Positions 16,048-25,286 are shown, numbered from the stretch's first letter. The stretch: DNA of 64,000 nucleotides from Sphingosinicella humi (GCF_003129465.1 NZ_QFFF01000001.1:1039501-1103500), one strand, 5' to 3'. The notes: a model not told the origin generated them from the letters alone. A program made the numbers and translations.

Positions 16048-17376
16048 TTAGACCCGCCTTTTCCTCACGATCTTGGACGCCAGCAGCTTGTCGATCTTGC
16101 GGCCGTCGAGGTCGACGATCTCGAATTGCCATCCGCCATGGCTGAAGCGCTCGCCCACTTCCGGCAGGTGCTTCAGCACCGACAGCGCGAACCCGGCCGC
16201 CGTGGCATAATCGCGGTCCGCCGGCAAATCGAAGCCGAGCGTATCGGCGAGCGCGTCGGCGCCGAGCGAGCCCGACACCCACCAGCTGCCGTCGTCCCGC
16301 TCCACCAAGGGAGGCTCGGTATGAAGGTCGACGTCGGACGCAAAGACGCCGGCCAGCGCAGACAGCAGATCGGCGGGCGTCACCAAGCCTTCGAAATGGC
16401 CATATTCGTCATGGACGAAGGCCATCGGCACGTCCGCGTCGCGGAGCACCGACAAGGTGTTCATCGCATCCATCTGGTCGGGAACGACCGGCGCCTGCCG
16501 CATCAACAATTTGAGGTCGAGGGGGCGTCCCTCGATGAAAGCGCGGACGACGTCGCGTGCCTGGACGACGCCGATGAGGCGGTCGACCGATCCCTCCGCC
16601 ACCGGCAGGCGGCTGTGCGGAGTCTGCAGCAGGCATTTGCGTATCGTCTCCGCGTCCGCGTCGGCGTCGATCCAGTCGACCTCGGTGCGGGGGGTCATCA
16701 CCTCGCGGGTGGGCCGGTCGGCGAGCCGCACCACGCCGCTGATGATCGCGCGTTCGCTTTCCTCCAAGACGCCGGCGCTGTGCGCCTCGGCGACGACCAG
16801 GTTCAGCTCCTCCGCGGTCACCTTGTTCAAGGCCTCGCGCCGCAGCCCGAGCAGGTGGAAAACGAGGGCGCTGGTGCGATCGAGCAACCAGACGAAAGGG
16901 GCAGTGAGGCGCGACAGCCAGAGCATCGGCACGGCGATGAGTGCGGCGATCGGTTCGGGCGAGCGCAGGGCGAACTGCTTTGGCACCAGCTCGCCGATGA
17001 CCAGCGAGGCGTAGGTCGTGAGGGCGATGACGAGACCGAATCCAAGCCTTTGGGCCGTCTCGGCATCCACGCCGAGCCGCATCAGCCTTTCCGCAGTCGG
17101 CCCGCCAAGGCTCGCCCCGGAATAGGCGCCGGCCACGATGCCGATGAGGGTGATGCCTATCTGCACCGCCGACAGGAAGCGGCCGGGGTCGGCGGCGAGG
17201 TTGAGCGCCGTCTGTGCGCCCGCGCGTCCATTCTTGGCCATCGCCTTGAGCCGTGGCCGCCGCGACGAGACGATCGCCAGCTCCGACATGGCGAAGACGC
17301 CGTTCAGGGTCACCAGCAGGAGGATGACGACGACGTCGAACCAGGGAAAGGGTGTCAGGGGGGCTGCGGGCGACAT
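16048..17376 (-). CDS. CNNM/CorC-HlyC family membrane protein
   Basis: Membrane protein of 442 aa related to Mg/Co efflux and haemolysin C-like proteins. The N-terminal DUF21 (CNNM) domain has several helices (FDVVVILLLVTLNGVFAMSE, VQIGITLIGIVAGAYSGASL, LVIALTTYASLVIGELVPKQ). A pair of CBS domains follows from about residue 210 (DRPTREVMTPRTEVDWIDAD, DRLIGVVQARDVVRAFIEGR, MAFVHDEYGHFEGLVTPADL). The C-terminal CorC/HlyC domain ends with SHGGWQFEIVDLDGRKIDKL. GELVPK and EYGHFEG are family hallmarks. It is a single gene, with a start ATG at 17376. It probably transports or senses divalent cations; which ion cannot be told. Confidence 0.92.
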   Translation of the reverse strand: MSPAAPLTPFPWFDVVVILLLVTLNGVFAMSELAIVSSRRPRLKAMAKNGRAGAQTALNLAADPGRFLSAVQIGITLIGIVAGAYSGASLGGPTAERLMRLGVDAETAQRLGFGLVIALTTYASLVIGELVPKQFALRSPEPIAALIAVPMLWLSRLTAPFVWLLDRTSALVFHLLGLRREALNKVTAEELNLVVAEAHSAGVLEESERAIISGVVRLADRPTREVMTPRTEVDWIDADADAETIRKCLLQTPHSRLPVAEGSVDRLIGVVQARDVVRAFIEGRPLDLKLLMRQAPVVPDQMDAMNTLSVLRDADVPMAFVHDEYGHFEGLVTPADLLSALAGVFASDVDLHTEPPLVERDDGSWWVSGSLGADALADTLGFDLPADRDYATAAGFALSVLKHLPEVGERFSHGGWQFEIVDLDGRKIDKLLASKIVRKRRV

Positions 17377-17515
17377 GGCTGCTGCGCCCTCTTAGCCGCG
17401 ATTCTTTGAGGGCGACAACCTCTTCGTCATCCGCCGTCCGGTGCGGATGTGGAACAAGCCGAATGGATATTCGCTTTGTCTGCGTTTCAAGCCCTGAATG
17501 GGAAAGGAATGTGTA

Positions 17516-18193
17516 ATGCGAGTTTCCAAGCCGTTCACAGGTGCCGCGATCGCGGCGGCACTGCTCACCACCACCGCCTGCATGACCGATCCGGTCACCG
17601 GCGAGCGTGAGCTGGCCACCCGTACCGCCATCGGTGCCGCCGCCGGTGCGATCGCCGGCTATTTCGCCGGCGATCTGATCGGCGGCCGTCGAGACCGGAC
17701 GGAGCGCATCGTCGGCGCCGGCATCGGCGCGATCGCGGGCGGCGCGGTCGGCAACTATATGGACCGGCAGGAGCGTGAGCTTCGCGAACGCACGGCCGGC
17801 ACGGGCGTCGACGTCGTTCGCCAGGGCGACGAGATCATCCTCAACATGCCGTCCGCGATCACCTTCGCCTTCGATCGCTACGACATCCAGCCGCAGTTCC
17901 GCACGACCCTGGACCAGGTGGCGCAGACGCTGTCGGCCTACCCCTCGACCTATATCGATGTTTACGGCCACACCGATTCGGTGGGAACCGACGCCTACAA
18001 CATGACCTTGTCGCAGAACCGGGCGCAGTCGGTTGCCAGCTATCTGACGACGCGCGGCGTGGCTTCGGCGCGGATGGCGACCCAGGGCTTCGGCGAGAGC
18101 CAGCCGGTCGCCTCCAACGACACCGAGCAAGGCCGCGCCGCCAACCGCCGCGTGGAGATCCGCATCGTCCCGATCGAGGCCACGAACATGTAA
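17516..18193 (+). CDS. OmpA family lipoprotein with glycine zipper
   Basis: Envelope protein of 225 aa that would tether the outer membrane to peptidoglycan. A signal peptide ends in a lipobox-like LLTTTAC, so Cys22 is a probable lipidation site. Then come glycine-zipper repeats (AIGAAAGAIAGYFAGDLIGG, IVGAGIGAIAGGAVGNYMDR). A C-terminal OmpA/MotB domain has FAFDRYDIQPQFRTTLDQVA, the peptidoglycan motif YGHTDSVGTDAYNMTLSQNR and the closing GRAANRRVEIRIVP. The ATG at 17516 follows AAAGGAA by 7 nt and is preferred to the ATG at 17498. It resembles YiaD-type proteins. It ends at a hairpin terminator. Confidence 0.93.
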   Translation: MRVSKPFTGAAIAAALLTTTACMTDPVTGERELATRTAIGAAAGAIAGYFAGDLIGGRRDRTERIVGAGIGAIAGGAVGNYMDRQERELRERTAGTGVDVVRQGDEIILNMPSAITFAFDRYDIQPQFRTTLDQVAQTLSAYPSTYIDVYGHTDSVGTDAYNMTLSQNRAQSVASYLTTRGVASARMATQGFGESQPVASNDTEQGRAANRRVEIRIVPIEATNM

Positions 18194-18217
18194 CCGGGTG
18201 CGTCCCGACAGAAGGGT

Positions 18218-18250
18218 GGAGCGTCCCTGCAAGGGGGCGCTCCATTTCAT
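18218..18250 (+). terminator. Rho-independent terminator of the OmpA-like gene
   Basis: A 10-bp stem with one G-T wobble (18218-18227 with 18234-18243) and a 6-nt loop is followed by ATTTCATTT. It sits 25 bp after the OmpA-like stop. Confidence 0.8.
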
Positions 18251-18313
18251 TTGGCCGGGCGGCGGTTGACCTTGGCTTGCACGGCTTCCAAGAGCGGCGT
18301 CGGAGACTGCACA

Positions 18314-18640
18314 GTGGAAATCATCGCGCGCTATGCGGCGCTCAAGAATTGGCTGGGGGACTATACGGGCGCGTCCGAGGGACTGCTCCATGTTCATTTC
18401 GGCCTGATCATCTTCGTCGTCACGGCCTTGCTGTTGAAGCGCCGCATGCGCTCTCCCTGGCCGCTGGTCGCAGTCGCCTTCTTCGGCATCGCCAATGAAG
18501 TCGTCGACTATATCGGCCCCGAGCCATGGCCCCTCTGGGGGTCCATCGCCGACGTGCTCAACACGCTCGTCTGGCCGTTCATGCTCTTCCTCATGGCCAG
18601 GCGCGGCCGCAACATCGGTAACAAGGTAGGCGGTCAATAG
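18314..18640 (+). CDS. Small membrane protein of unknown function
   Basis: A 108-aa protein with three predicted membrane helices: LIIFVVTALLLK after LLHVHF, LVAVAFFGIANEVVDYIG, and VLNTLVWPFMLFLMA before a basic tail. The GTG at 18314 is chosen because GGAG lies 8 nt upstream and it gives MEIIARYAALKNWLGDYTGA; the open frame continues upstream without a ribosome site. His residues at the first helix and the EVVDY motif in the second resemble VanZ-like small membrane proteins, but the match is weak. It is convergent with tadA, with a 7-bp gap. Confidence 0.7.
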   Translation: MEIIARYAALKNWLGDYTGASEGLLHVHFGLIIFVVTALLLKRRMRSPWPLVAVAFFGIANEVVDYIGPEPWPLWGSIADVLNTLVWPFMLFLMARRGRNIGNKVGGQ

Positions 18641-18647
18641 CGGCCGT

Positions 18648-19103
18648 TCAGGCCCGCCGCTCTCGAAAGAAGCCTCGGAGCAGGTCTCCCGCTTCCTCCT
18701 CGCCGATCCCCGGATAGATGTCGGGGGCGTGGTGGCAGGTCGGCTGGGCGAAGAGTCGGGGCCCATGGATCACGGCCCCGCCCTTGGGATCGGCGGCGGC
18801 GAAATAGAGACGGCGGATGCGCGCCAGCGCGATCGCCCCGGCGCACATGGCGCAGGGCTCCAGCGTAACCCAGAGGTCGCATTCGTCGAGGCGGGCGCTG
18901 CCGAGCCTTTGCGCCGCCTGGCGGAGAGCCACCATCTCGGCATGGGCGGTGGGATCGTGGCCCAGGCGCGTGGCGTTGCCGGCCAGGGCGACCACCTCCT
19001 CGCCCCATGTGACGACGGCGCCGACCGGCACCTCGCCGTCCAGCGCCGCCTCCCGCGCCCGGTCGAGCGCCAGCCGCATCGGAGGGGGGAGCGGAAAAGC
19101 CAT
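18648..19103 (-). CDS. tadA: tRNA-specific adenosine deaminase
   Basis: Zinc deaminase that converts A34 of tRNA-Arg(ACG) to inosine, allowing wobble decoding. It has 151 aa, normal for the family. The active-site HAE is in DPTAHAEMVALR and the zinc-binding PCxxC is in TLEPCAMCAGAIALAR; both are intact. ADPKGGAVIHGPRLF and TCHHAPDIYPG form the C-terminal substrate region, the first corresponding to the segment that separates TadA from other cytidine-deaminase-fold enzymes. The ATG at 19103 gives MAFPLPPPMRLALDRAREAA. It is the only tRNA-editing gene in the window. Confidence 0.94.
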   Translation of the reverse strand: MAFPLPPPMRLALDRAREAALDGEVPVGAVVTWGEEVVALAGNATRLGHDPTAHAEMVALRQAAQRLGSARLDECDLWVTLEPCAMCAGAIALARIRRLYFAAADPKGGAVIHGPRLFAQPTCHHAPDIYPGIGEEEAGDLLRGFFRERRA

Positions 19104-19139
19104 GGCGCGTCCTAGCGCGGATGGTCGTCAAATACGACT

Positions 19140-19166
19140 GCTGCCCCGGCCAGAGACCGGGGCAGC
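19140..19166. terminator. Perfect 10-bp hairpin downstream of small membrane gene
   Basis: GCTGCCCCGG (19140-19149) pairs perfectly with CCGGGGCAGC (19157-19166) around a 7-nt loop. It lies 54 bp after the stop of the minus-strand gene at 19221. No good T-run follows, so a terminator role is tentative. Confidence 0.45.
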
Positions 19167-19220
19167 GCGTTTCCCGCAAGGCGCGCCGAAGCGACGGCTG
19201 TGGCGCAGCCCTTTTCCTGA

Positions 19221-19502
19221 TTATTCTTCGCCGTTGTCCTTGACGCCGACGACCGGCACCTCGACCTCGGCTTCCTTGGTGTCGACATCGACCTCCGGAA
19301 CCTCGATGTTCGTTTCGGTCGTCCCGACCACGACTTCCTTCGAATCGACGTCGAACGCGGGCAGCTCGCCGCCCTCGGCACTTACGTCAACATTGGGAAG
19401 CTCGCCTTCTTGCGTCTGCTGGACATCCCAGAATCCGGTCGCGAACAGGATGATGACGACCACGACGATGATGGCGAGAATAGCGAGAATCTTACGTGAC
19501 AT
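19221..19502 (-). CDS. Single-helix acidic envelope protein, unknown function
   Basis: A 93-aa protein with an N-terminal membrane helix (KILAILAIIVVVVIILFATG) and a strongly acidic, low-complexity tail of Val/Glu/Asp/Pro (ELPNVDVSAEGGELPAFDVD, then VEVPVVGVKDNGEE). The tail has a loose repeat of the type E-L/V-P-x-x-D-V. The ATG at 19502 is supported by GGAGGAA 7-8 nt upstream. The tail is outside if the helix is an uncleaved signal anchor. I recognise no family. The gene stands alone, divergent from rpmB across about 200 bp. Confidence 0.75.
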   Translation of the reverse strand: MSRKILAILAIIVVVVIILFATGFWDVQQTQEGELPNVDVSAEGGELPAFDVDSKEVVVGTTETNIEVPEVDVDTKEAEVEVPVVGVKDNGEE

Positions 19503-19700
19503 TAGAGAGTTCCTCCATTTGACCCTAGCAGCTTCGGAACCCACAACGCAGCGAGCAGGAATCGGTTGCACTGCCGCAACGATCTTCTGGGCCGCGCCCG
19601 GTCGCAAAAGGGGGAACGCGGTTGACGAAAAGCCCCTGGAGCGTTATCGGCGCCCACTTTCCGGGGACATGAAGTTCCCAAATCCAGGACGAGATGTACG

Positions 19701-19991
19701 ATGTCGCGCATTTGCGAGCTGACCGGCAAGGGCCGGCTGGTGGGTCACAATGTTTCCCACGCCAACAACAAGACCAAGCGCACCTTCCTGCCTAACCTGC
19801 AGAATGTGACGCTGATGTCGGACGCGCTGGAGCGCCCCGTGAAGCTGCGCGTGTCGATGAGCGGCCTGCGTTCGGTCGAGCATGTCGGCGGCCTCGACAA
19901 TTGGCTGGCCAAGACGTCGGACGAGAAGCTGAGCCTCAAGGCCCGCCGCCTGAAGCGCGAGATCGAGAAGAAGACCGCCGCCGCGGCCTGA
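19701..19991 (+). CDS. rpmB: 50S ribosomal protein L28
   Basis: Ribosomal protein bL28, part of the large subunit near the E site. It has 96 aa, the usual length for alphaproteobacteria. The sequence [40 protein letters not shown] and [20 protein letters not shown] is the standard alphaproteobacterial L28. The zinc-binding Cys residues of C+ paralogues are absent. It starts at the ATG at 19701 and ends before a hairpin terminator that it shares with the convergent gene. It is monocistronic; rpmG is not adjacent. Confidence 0.97.
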   Translation: MSRICELTGKGRLVGHNVSHANNKTKRTFLPNLQNVTLMSDALERPVKLRVSMSGLRSVEHVGGLDNWLAKTSDEKLSLKARRLKREIEKKTAAAA

Positions 19992-20014
19992 GCTTTGCTC
20001 GCCGCGCGCTGAAC

Positions 20015-20048
20015 AAGGCGCCGCGCCTCAGGGCTGCGGCGCCTTTGT
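20015..20048 (+). terminator. Rho-independent terminator of rpmB
   Basis: AAGGCGCCGC (20015-20024) pairs perfectly with GCGGCGCCTT (20036-20045) around an 11-nt loop, followed by TGT. It begins 23 bp after the rpmB stop and overlaps the last codons of the convergent gene ending at 20028. It may also stop that transcript. Confidence 0.75.
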
Positions 20049-21017
20049 CGTGTCTTCGGCCAAAGCGAATTTGAGAAGCAGCGTCCGCTGCACGGCGCTG
20101 AAATTGTCGTCTGACGCGATCCAGACGATGGTGCGGCCACCTTCCCGGGTGACGCTCAACGCTTCCATATTGTCGACGGTGAGCGGCGCCTCGAAATGGG
20201 CGATCTCGGCTCCGGTGAGGACGCTGCCGGCTTTCGCTCCGCTTGGATCGGCGATGACGAGCTTCGCCGACATGCCTTCGAAAATCGAAAAGCGCCGGTT
20301 GAGGAGAAGAAGGCGCCCGTCGGGCAGAAGGGCGGCGTCGGTGATTCGGTATCCGTTGGGAGCGCGATAGCCGAGCGCGACTTCCCGGGTGCCCGCACGC
20401 ACAGGATCGCCATCGAACAGCAGGACCTCGGTGGAGCCATCCCTGCGCCCCTCCCCTTCCGAAAAGATCAGGAAGCGGCCGTCGGCAAGCCGGACGATCG
20501 CTTCGGCGCCACTGTTGCTGGGCCAGTCGCGCATCGCCCGCGGCCGGGCCGCGCCATCGCTACGCCAGCTCTCGCGGCGATAGCGCCAGACTGCGTTTCG
20601 CCATTCGAAGCCGACCCAAACGTGTCCGCCGTAAACGGTCATGGCCTCCATATCCCGATCGAACTTGCTCGCGGCCGATCCGGGCCCGTCCATCAGCCGG
20701 CGGATCGTCAGCCGGGCGGGCTCCTGCCCCGGGAGGGTGAAGCGGATGATCGATCCCGCGTCGCTGAGCGCCACCACTTCGCCCGCCTCGACATGCATGG
20801 CCGAAATGCCGCCGAATCGGGGATCGTCGCTTCCGATCGCCCAGCCGCCGAGGAATTGGAGAGTCCCGACGCGACGTCGGGCCGGATCGCTTTCGTCCAG
20901 CGGCACCGGCTGGAAGCGGATCGAGGCGACCGGCGGCACGGGCGGCTCTTCGTAAAGGGCGAAGGGGGCGAAAGTCGTCAGCAGGGGAAGGGACGCCAAG
21001 GCGAGCAGGAGACGCAT
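20028..21017 (-). CDS. Exported esterase-like phytase-fold protein
   Basis: A 329-aa exported protein of the esterase-like activity of phytase family (PF13449 type), a beta-propeller. A signal peptide (MRLLLALASLPLLTTFAPFA) is followed by propeller blades: DPRFGGISAMHVEAGEVVAL with SDAGSIIRF, FDRDMEAMTVYGGHVWVGFE with W, SNSGAEAIVRLADGRFLIFS with EGE, YRITDAALLPDGRLLLLNRR with F, and VDNMEALSVTREGGRTIVWI with ASDDN. The acidic residues in DMEAM, GAEAI and NMEAL recur at the same place in each blade, as expected for the family's metal-binding sites. The ATG at 21017 begins the signal peptide, so the longer open frame to 21500 is rejected. Its substrate is not known. Confidence 0.85.
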   Translation of the reverse strand: MRLLLALASLPLLTTFAPFALYEEPPVPPVASIRFQPVPLDESDPARRRVGTLQFLGGWAIGSDDPRFGGISAMHVEAGEVVALSDAGSIIRFTLPGQEPARLTIRRLMDGPGSAASKFDRDMEAMTVYGGHVWVGFEWRNAVWRYRRESWRSDGAARPRAMRDWPSNSGAEAIVRLADGRFLIFSEGEGRRDGSTEVLLFDGDPVRAGTREVALGYRAPNGYRITDAALLPDGRLLLLNRRFSIFEGMSAKLVIADPSGAKAGSVLTGAEIAHFEAPLTVDNMEALSVTREGGRTIVWIASDDNFSAVQRTLLLKFALAEDTTKAPQP

Positions 21018-21197
21018 GACGCTGTGATAGCCGCGCCGGGCTCTCGTCACACGCGTTAATGTCCATGAACGGCGGCTGACGGCGGCATTCAGGACCGGCT
21101 CAAACGAATCGGGGAATAAGGGGGGCAAGTCGACGAAGGGGAAAGGCATTGGTGCCCCGCCGACGCCGACAGAAGTCGACCGGAAGGAGTGTAGAGT

Positions 21198-21593
21198 ATG
21201 TTCAAGAAATTCGCCCTTGGCGCCGCCGCCGCGCTCACCGCCGCCACCCTGGCGCCGACTGCCGCGCAGGCGCAATATTATTCCCCGGGCTATTATGGCG
21301 CAGGCTATTACGACGCCGGCTATGATCGCTACGACCGCTATGACCGCCGCGACGACCGCCGCTGGGAGCGCCAGCAGCGTCGCTACGACCGCCGGGCGGA
21401 TCGTCGCTACTATCGCGACCGTCATCGGGGCAATTATTGCCGCGACGAGGGCAATGGCGGGACCATCATCGGCGCCATCGCCGGCGGTCTCCTCGGCCAT
21501 GAAGTGGCCGGACGCGGTGACCGCACCGTTGGCACCATCATCGGCGGGGCCGCCGGCGCGCTGGCCGGCCGCGCGATCGACCGCGATTGCTAA
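21198..21593 (+). CDS. Glycine-zipper 2TM domain protein, exported
   Basis: A 131-aa exported protein with an excellent GGAAGGAG ribosome site. The signal peptide FALGAAAALTAATLAPTAAQ ends at AQA. The middle is a low-complexity Tyr/Asp/Arg tract (YYSPGYYGAGYYDAGYDRYD and RYDRRDDRRWERQQRRYDRR). The C-terminus is a glycine-zipper 2TM domain (GTIIGAIAGGLLGHEVAGRG, VGTIIGGAAGALAGRAIDRD) that ends in Cys. This arrangement is widespread in sphingomonads and resembles SlyB/Rcc01698-type outer-membrane proteins. It probably has a structural envelope role. A 13-bp hairpin follows at 21631. Confidence 0.88.
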   Translation: MFKKFALGAAAALTAATLAPTAAQAQYYSPGYYGAGYYDAGYDRYDRYDRRDDRRWERQQRRYDRRADRRYYRDRHRGNYCRDEGNGGTIIGAIAGGLLGHEVAGRGDRTVGTIIGGAAGALAGRAIDRDC

Positions 21594-21630
21594 GGTTTAA
21601 CGATACCCCTCGAGTCGCGTAACGAGGGCG

Positions 21631-21660
21631 GGGCCCGGTGCGAGAGATCGCGCCGGGCCT
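21631..21660. terminator. Long hairpin between convergent genes
   Basis: About 13 bp of stem with G-T wobbles (21631-21643 with 21648-21660) closes a GAGA tetraloop. It lies 38 bp after the glycine-zipper gene and 50 bp before the cobT stop, a good place for a two-way terminator. No T-run follows. Confidence 0.5.
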
Positions 21661-21710
21661 CAACATATTGGCGGCAGGGACGCGTTGCCGCGAGAGCGCA
21701 GGCCCGCAGG

Positions 21711-23540
21711 CTATTGGGCGTCGAACAGGCTAGCCAGCTGCTCGATCATGGTTCCGCCGAGCTGCTCCGCGTCCATGATGGTGACGGCCCGGCTGTAATA
21801 GCGGGTCACGTCATGGCCGATGCCGATCGCGATGAGCTCCACCGGCGAGCGGTTCTCGATCCAAGCGATGACCTGGCGCAGATGGCGCTCCAGATAGGTG
21901 CCGCTGTTCACCGACAGCGTCGAATCGTCGACCGGCGCGCCGTCGGAGATGACCATCAGGATCCGCCGCTCCTCGGCACGACCGATCAGGCGGTTGTGCG
22001 CCCAGAGCAAGGCCTCGCCGTCGATATTCTCCTTCAGGAGCCCCTCGCGCATCATCAGCCCGAGGTTCCGCCGCGCCCGGCGCCACGGCTCATCCGCCCT
22101 CTTGTAGATGATGTGCCGCAAATCGTTGAGGCGGCCCGGATGGGGCGGCCGGCCTTCGGTCAGCCAGCGCTCGCGCGACTGCCCGCCTTTCCAGGCGCGG
22201 GTGGTGAAGCCGAGAACCTCGACTTTCACGCCGCAGCGCTCGAGCGTCCGGGCGAGGATGTCGGCGGAGATGGCCGCGATCGAGATCGGCCGCCCGCGCA
22301 TCGATCCCGAATTGTCGATCAGCAGGGTGACCACCGTGTCCTTGAACTCGGTGTCCTTTTCGACCTTGTAGGACAGCGAATGGGCGGGGTTGATGATGAC
22401 GCGCGCCAGCCGCGCCGCATCGAGCAGCCCCTCCTCCTGGTCGAAATCCCATGACCGCGACTGCTGCGCCATCAGCCGCCGTTGGAGCCGGTTGGCGAGT
22501 TTGGTGACCGCGCCCTGGAGATGAACGAGCTGCTGGTCGAGATAGGAACGAAGCCGCCCCAACTCCTCCTCGTCGCATAGCTCGGTCGCTTCCACTACCT
22601 CGTCGAAGCGGTCGGTGAAGATTCGATAGTCGAATTGCGGCGGCAGATCGGAGAGCGGGCGGTTCGGGCGGACGGGGAGCATTCCCTCCATGCCCTCCTC
22701 GCCGAGTCCTTCGTCGCCTTCGGACATTTCCTCGTCATTATGGTCGCTGTCGCCGTCCTCGTCGTCGGACTCGCCTTGCTCGACGCGCATCTCGGCCTCG
22801 CCCTCGCCGCCGCCGGCATCGTCGTCGCTATCCTCGTCGGTTGTGCCCTCGTCCTGGTCCTCGCCTTCGCCGTCCTCGCCGTCTTCCGGCTCCCGCTCGG
22901 CCTCGAGGTCGCCCTCGACCAGCTCCAGGTCGCGCAGCAGCTTGTTGGCGAGCGCGGCGAACGCCGCCTGGTCGTCGAGCGCCAGCCCCAGCGCGTCGAG
23001 ATCGGCGCCGGCCTTCTCCTCGATCCAGTCGGACACGAAGCCCAGCCCCTCGCGCGCCACTTCCGGCGGCGCCTCGCCGGTCAGCCGTTCGCGGACCATC
23101 AGCGAGACAGCGGTCGAAAGCGGCACCTCCTCCCGGTTCCTCGCCCGCGTGATCGGATCCGTCCGCATCCGCATCTCGACCGCACGGGCGAGATTGGCGC
23201 GGACGCCCTGCATCGCCCGGGCGCCGAGCGCCTCGACGCGGGCCTGTTCGGCGGCGTTGAACACCGCCCGTGCCGTCTCGTCCGCGGGGGCGTTGCGCGC
23301 GTGAAGGGCGGCGTCGTGATGGCGCAGCTTCAGCGCGGCGGCATCCGCATGGCCCCTGGCCTCCGCAACCTCCCGTTCGGGCAGCGTCCGCCCAGGCATG
23401 GGCACCTTCACCGACTTGCCGGACACCATCGGCGCGTCCGCGGTGAAGCTCAGCTCCAACTCCGCCTCCCGCGCGATCGCGCGGCTCGCACCGGTCAGTA
23501 CCTGACGAAACAGCTCCAGGGGGTTGTCGGTCTGAGGCAT
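21711..23540 (-). CDS. cobT: Cobaltochelatase subunit CobT
   Basis: Subunit of the CobNST-type aerobic cobaltochelatase, or of a related AAA+/VWA chaperone pair; 609 aa, normal for CobT. An N-terminal helical region ([20 protein letters not shown]) leads to a very acidic linker in the middle ([40 protein letters not shown]). The C-terminal von Willebrand A domain has an intact MIDAS motif DNSGSMRG and [13 protein letters not shown]. The ATG at 23540 is preferred to a TTG one codon earlier. It follows cobS across a 140-bp repeat-filled gap. No cobN is in the window, so the biochemical role is not settled. Confidence 0.93.
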   Translation of the reverse strand: MPQTDNPLELFRQVLTGASRAIAREAELELSFTADAPMVSGKSVKVPMPGRTLPEREVAEARGHADAAALKLRHHDAALHARNAPADETARAVFNAAEQARVEALGARAMQGVRANLARAVEMRMRTDPITRARNREEVPLSTAVSLMVRERLTGEAPPEVAREGLGFVSDWIEEKAGADLDALGLALDDQAAFAALANKLLRDLELVEGDLEAEREPEDGEDGEGEDQDEGTTDEDSDDDAGGGEGEAEMRVEQGESDDEDGDSDHNDEEMSEGDEGLGEEGMEGMLPVRPNRPLSDLPPQFDYRIFTDRFDEVVEATELCDEEELGRLRSYLDQQLVHLQGAVTKLANRLQRRLMAQQSRSWDFDQEEGLLDAARLARVIINPAHSLSYKVEKDTEFKDTVVTLLIDNSGSMRGRPISIAAISADILARTLERCGVKVEVLGFTTRAWKGGQSRERWLTEGRPPHPGRLNDLRHIIYKRADEPWRRARRNLGLMMREGLLKENIDGEALLWAHNRLIGRAEERRILMVISDGAPVDDSTLSVNSGTYLERHLRQVIAWIENRSPVELIAIGIGHDVTRYYSRAVTIMDAEQLGGTMIEQLASLFDAQ

Positions 23541-23548
23541 CAAATCCT

Positions 23549-23672
23549 CCCCGGAACGGGGAGGGGGACCGCCGCCGCCAGGCGGTTGTGGTGGGGGGCG
23601 AGCGCAGCGAGCGTGGAGGCGCGGCCCCCCTCCACCAGCCTGCGGCTGGGGCCCCTCCCCGTCCCGGGGAGG
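23549..23672. repeat. Intergenic inverted-repeat element, family C
   Basis: GC-rich element with terminal arms of the form CTCCCCGGAACGGGGAGG and CCCCTCCCCGTCCCGGGGAG, internal arms CCGCCGCCAGGCGG and CCAGCCTGCGGCTGG, and a GAGCGCAGCGAGCG core. It occupies almost all of the cobS-cobT gap. The layout is that of the intergenic palindromic elements common in sphingomonads. Only one copy is seen here. It could fold into a large structure in the cobS-cobT mRNA. Confidence 0.65.
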
Positions 23673-23679
23673 ATAGCCG

Positions 23680-24684
23680 TCACGCCTTCCTCACCACGCT
23701 TTCCGGCAGGTCCTTGCCGAACACGCGCTGATAATATTCGGCGATGAGCGGCCGTTCCGCCTCGTCGCAGCGGTTCAGGAAGGAGACGCGGAAGGCGAAG
23801 CCGATATCCCCGAAGATGAGCGCGTTCTGGGCCCAGGTGATGACGGTGCGCGGGCTCATCACCGTCGAGATGTCGCCGTTGATGAAGCCCTGACGGGTGA
23901 GGTCCGCGACCTTGATCATCCGGTCGACTTCCTCGCGCCCGCCCTCATGATCATATTCGCCGGACTTGGCGAGGACGATGCGGGCCTCCGTCTCGGCCGG
24001 CAGATAGTTCAACGTGACGACGATGTTCCAGCGGTCCATCTGCGCCTGGTTGATCTGCTGCGTGCCGTGATAGAGCCCGGTCGTGTCGCCGAGGCCCACC
24101 GTATTGGTGGTGGCGAACAGGCGGAACCATGGATTGGGACGGATCACCCGATTCTGATCGAGCAGGGTGAGCTTGCCTTCCGTCTCCAGCACCCGCTGGA
24201 TCACGAACATCACGTCGGGCCGGCCGGCGTCATATTCGTCGAAGACGAGCCCCGTCGGCGTCTGCAGCGCCCAGGGGAGCAGCCCCTCGCGAAACTCCGT
24301 CACCTGCTGTCCGTCGCGCAGCACGATGGCGTCGCGGCCGATGAGGTCGATGCGGCTGATATGGGCGTCGAGATTGATTCGGATGAGCGGCCAATTGAGG
24401 CGCGCCGCCACCTGCTCGATATGGGTCGACTTGCCGGTGCCGTGATAGCCCTGGACCATCACCCGCCGGTTCTTGGCGAAGCCGGCGCAGATGGCGAGGG
24501 TCGTGTCGGGATCGAAGACATAGGCCGGATCGAGGTCCGGCACCCGCTCGTCGGCCTCGCTGAACGCGGGTACCTCCATGTCGCTGTCGATGCCGAACAG
24601 CTCGCGCACCTTCACGATCTTGTCGGGCGTCTCCATCACGGTCGCGGCGCGGCTGTCGGGGTTGACGTTGGGGATCTCGGCCAT
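23680..24684 (-). CDS. cobS: Cobaltochelatase subunit CobS (AAA+ ATPase)
   Basis: AAA+ ATPase partner of CobT; 334 aa. The Walker A is [20 protein letters not shown] and the Walker B region is [20 protein letters not shown], with sensor-1 Asn in [20 protein letters not shown]. The N-terminal [18 protein letters not shown] is the usual CobS opening. The ATG at 24684 ([17 protein letters not shown]) is chosen over a TTG at 24696 with no better ribosome site. The J-domain gene ends 17 bp upstream on the same strand, giving the order J-protein, cobS, cobT that is typical in alphaproteobacteria. The complex probably drives metal insertion with ATP. Confidence 0.95.
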   Translation of the reverse strand: MAEIPNVNPDSRAATVMETPDKIVKVRELFGIDSDMEVPAFSEADERVPDLDPAYVFDPDTTLAICAGFAKNRRVMVQGYHGTGKSTHIEQVAARLNWPLIRINLDAHISRIDLIGRDAIVLRDGQQVTEFREGLLPWALQTPTGLVFDEYDAGRPDVMFVIQRVLETEGKLTLLDQNRVIRPNPWFRLFATTNTVGLGDTTGLYHGTQQINQAQMDRWNIVVTLNYLPAETEARIVLAKSGEYDHEGGREEVDRMIKVADLTRQGFINGDISTVMSPRTVITWAQNALIFGDIGFAFRVSFLNRCDEAERPLIAEYYQRVFGKDLPESVVRKA

Positions 24685-24701
24685 GGGTTTGTCCAAAAAA
24701 G

Positions 24702-25286
24702 TCAGGCGAAGGCGGGGCGGGATTTGAGCTGCGTATAGGCCTCGATCACGGCCTGCAATGCTTTCTCATGCCCGCGGTCGCCGCCGTTGCGGTCGGGATG
24801 ATAGCGGCGGACGAGTTCCGCATAGCGCCGTCTCAGCGCATTGCGGTCGGCGTCGGTTCCAAGGCCGAGCACGCGCAGCGACTTGCGGTCGGCCTCGCTA
24901 AGCGGCTGCCCGTCCCTGCGCGCCGCCTCGGCCGGCTTGAAGCGAGCGCCGATCGCGTCGAGCGGATCGACGAAATCGGCCCATCTGGGCGGCGGCGAGC
25001 CGTTGGCGGAAAAGGCTCGGGTCTGCCGCTCCCAGCCGCCATAGGGCGTCTGCGCCGCCTCGATCTCCTCCGGGCTCATGCCCTCGAAATAATTGTAACC
25101 GGTGTTGAATTGCCGGACATGATCGAGGCAGAGGAAGCGCCAGTCGCCGGGGCCGTCGAAGCTCGGTCCCCGGCCCGCGGGCGCGCGGAACTCGCCCGCT
25201 TCGGTACAGCCGGGATGGGCGCAGGGCTGCTCATACCCTTCGATGCGGCCGTGGAACCGGCTCTGCCTCCTTCCCGAACTCGCCAA
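24702..25286 (-). CDS. J-domain (DnaJ-like) protein
   Basis: A 194-aa protein with a C-terminal J domain: [20 protein letters not shown], then [20 protein letters not shown] with the HPD motif that stimulates DnaK. The N-terminal part has a small Cys cluster ([18 protein letters not shown] and WRFLCLDH) that could bind zinc. The start is a TTG at 25286: a strong GGAAGGAG lies 6 nt upstream and no ATG or GTG is available before the conserved [12 protein letters not shown]. It is divergent from bolA across 36 bp and precedes cobS on the same strand, so it may be a co-chaperone for the CobS-CobT complex. Confidence 0.88.
   Translation of the reverse strand: MASSGRRQSRFHGRIEGYEQPCAHPGCTEAGEFRAPAGRGPSFDGPGDWRFLCLDHVRQFNTGYNYFEGMSPEEIEAAQTPYGGWERQTRAFSANGSPPPRWADFVDPLDAIGARFKPAEAARRDGQPLSEADRKSLRVLGLGTDADRNALRRRYAELVRRYHPDRNGGDRGHEKALQAVIEAYTQLKSRPAFA

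Noticed and set aside
20028-21500. 490-codon version of the phytase-like gene
   Set aside because: The added N-terminus is a low-complexity Ala/Val/Ile frame opposite the glycine-zipper gene; the signal peptide starts at 21017.
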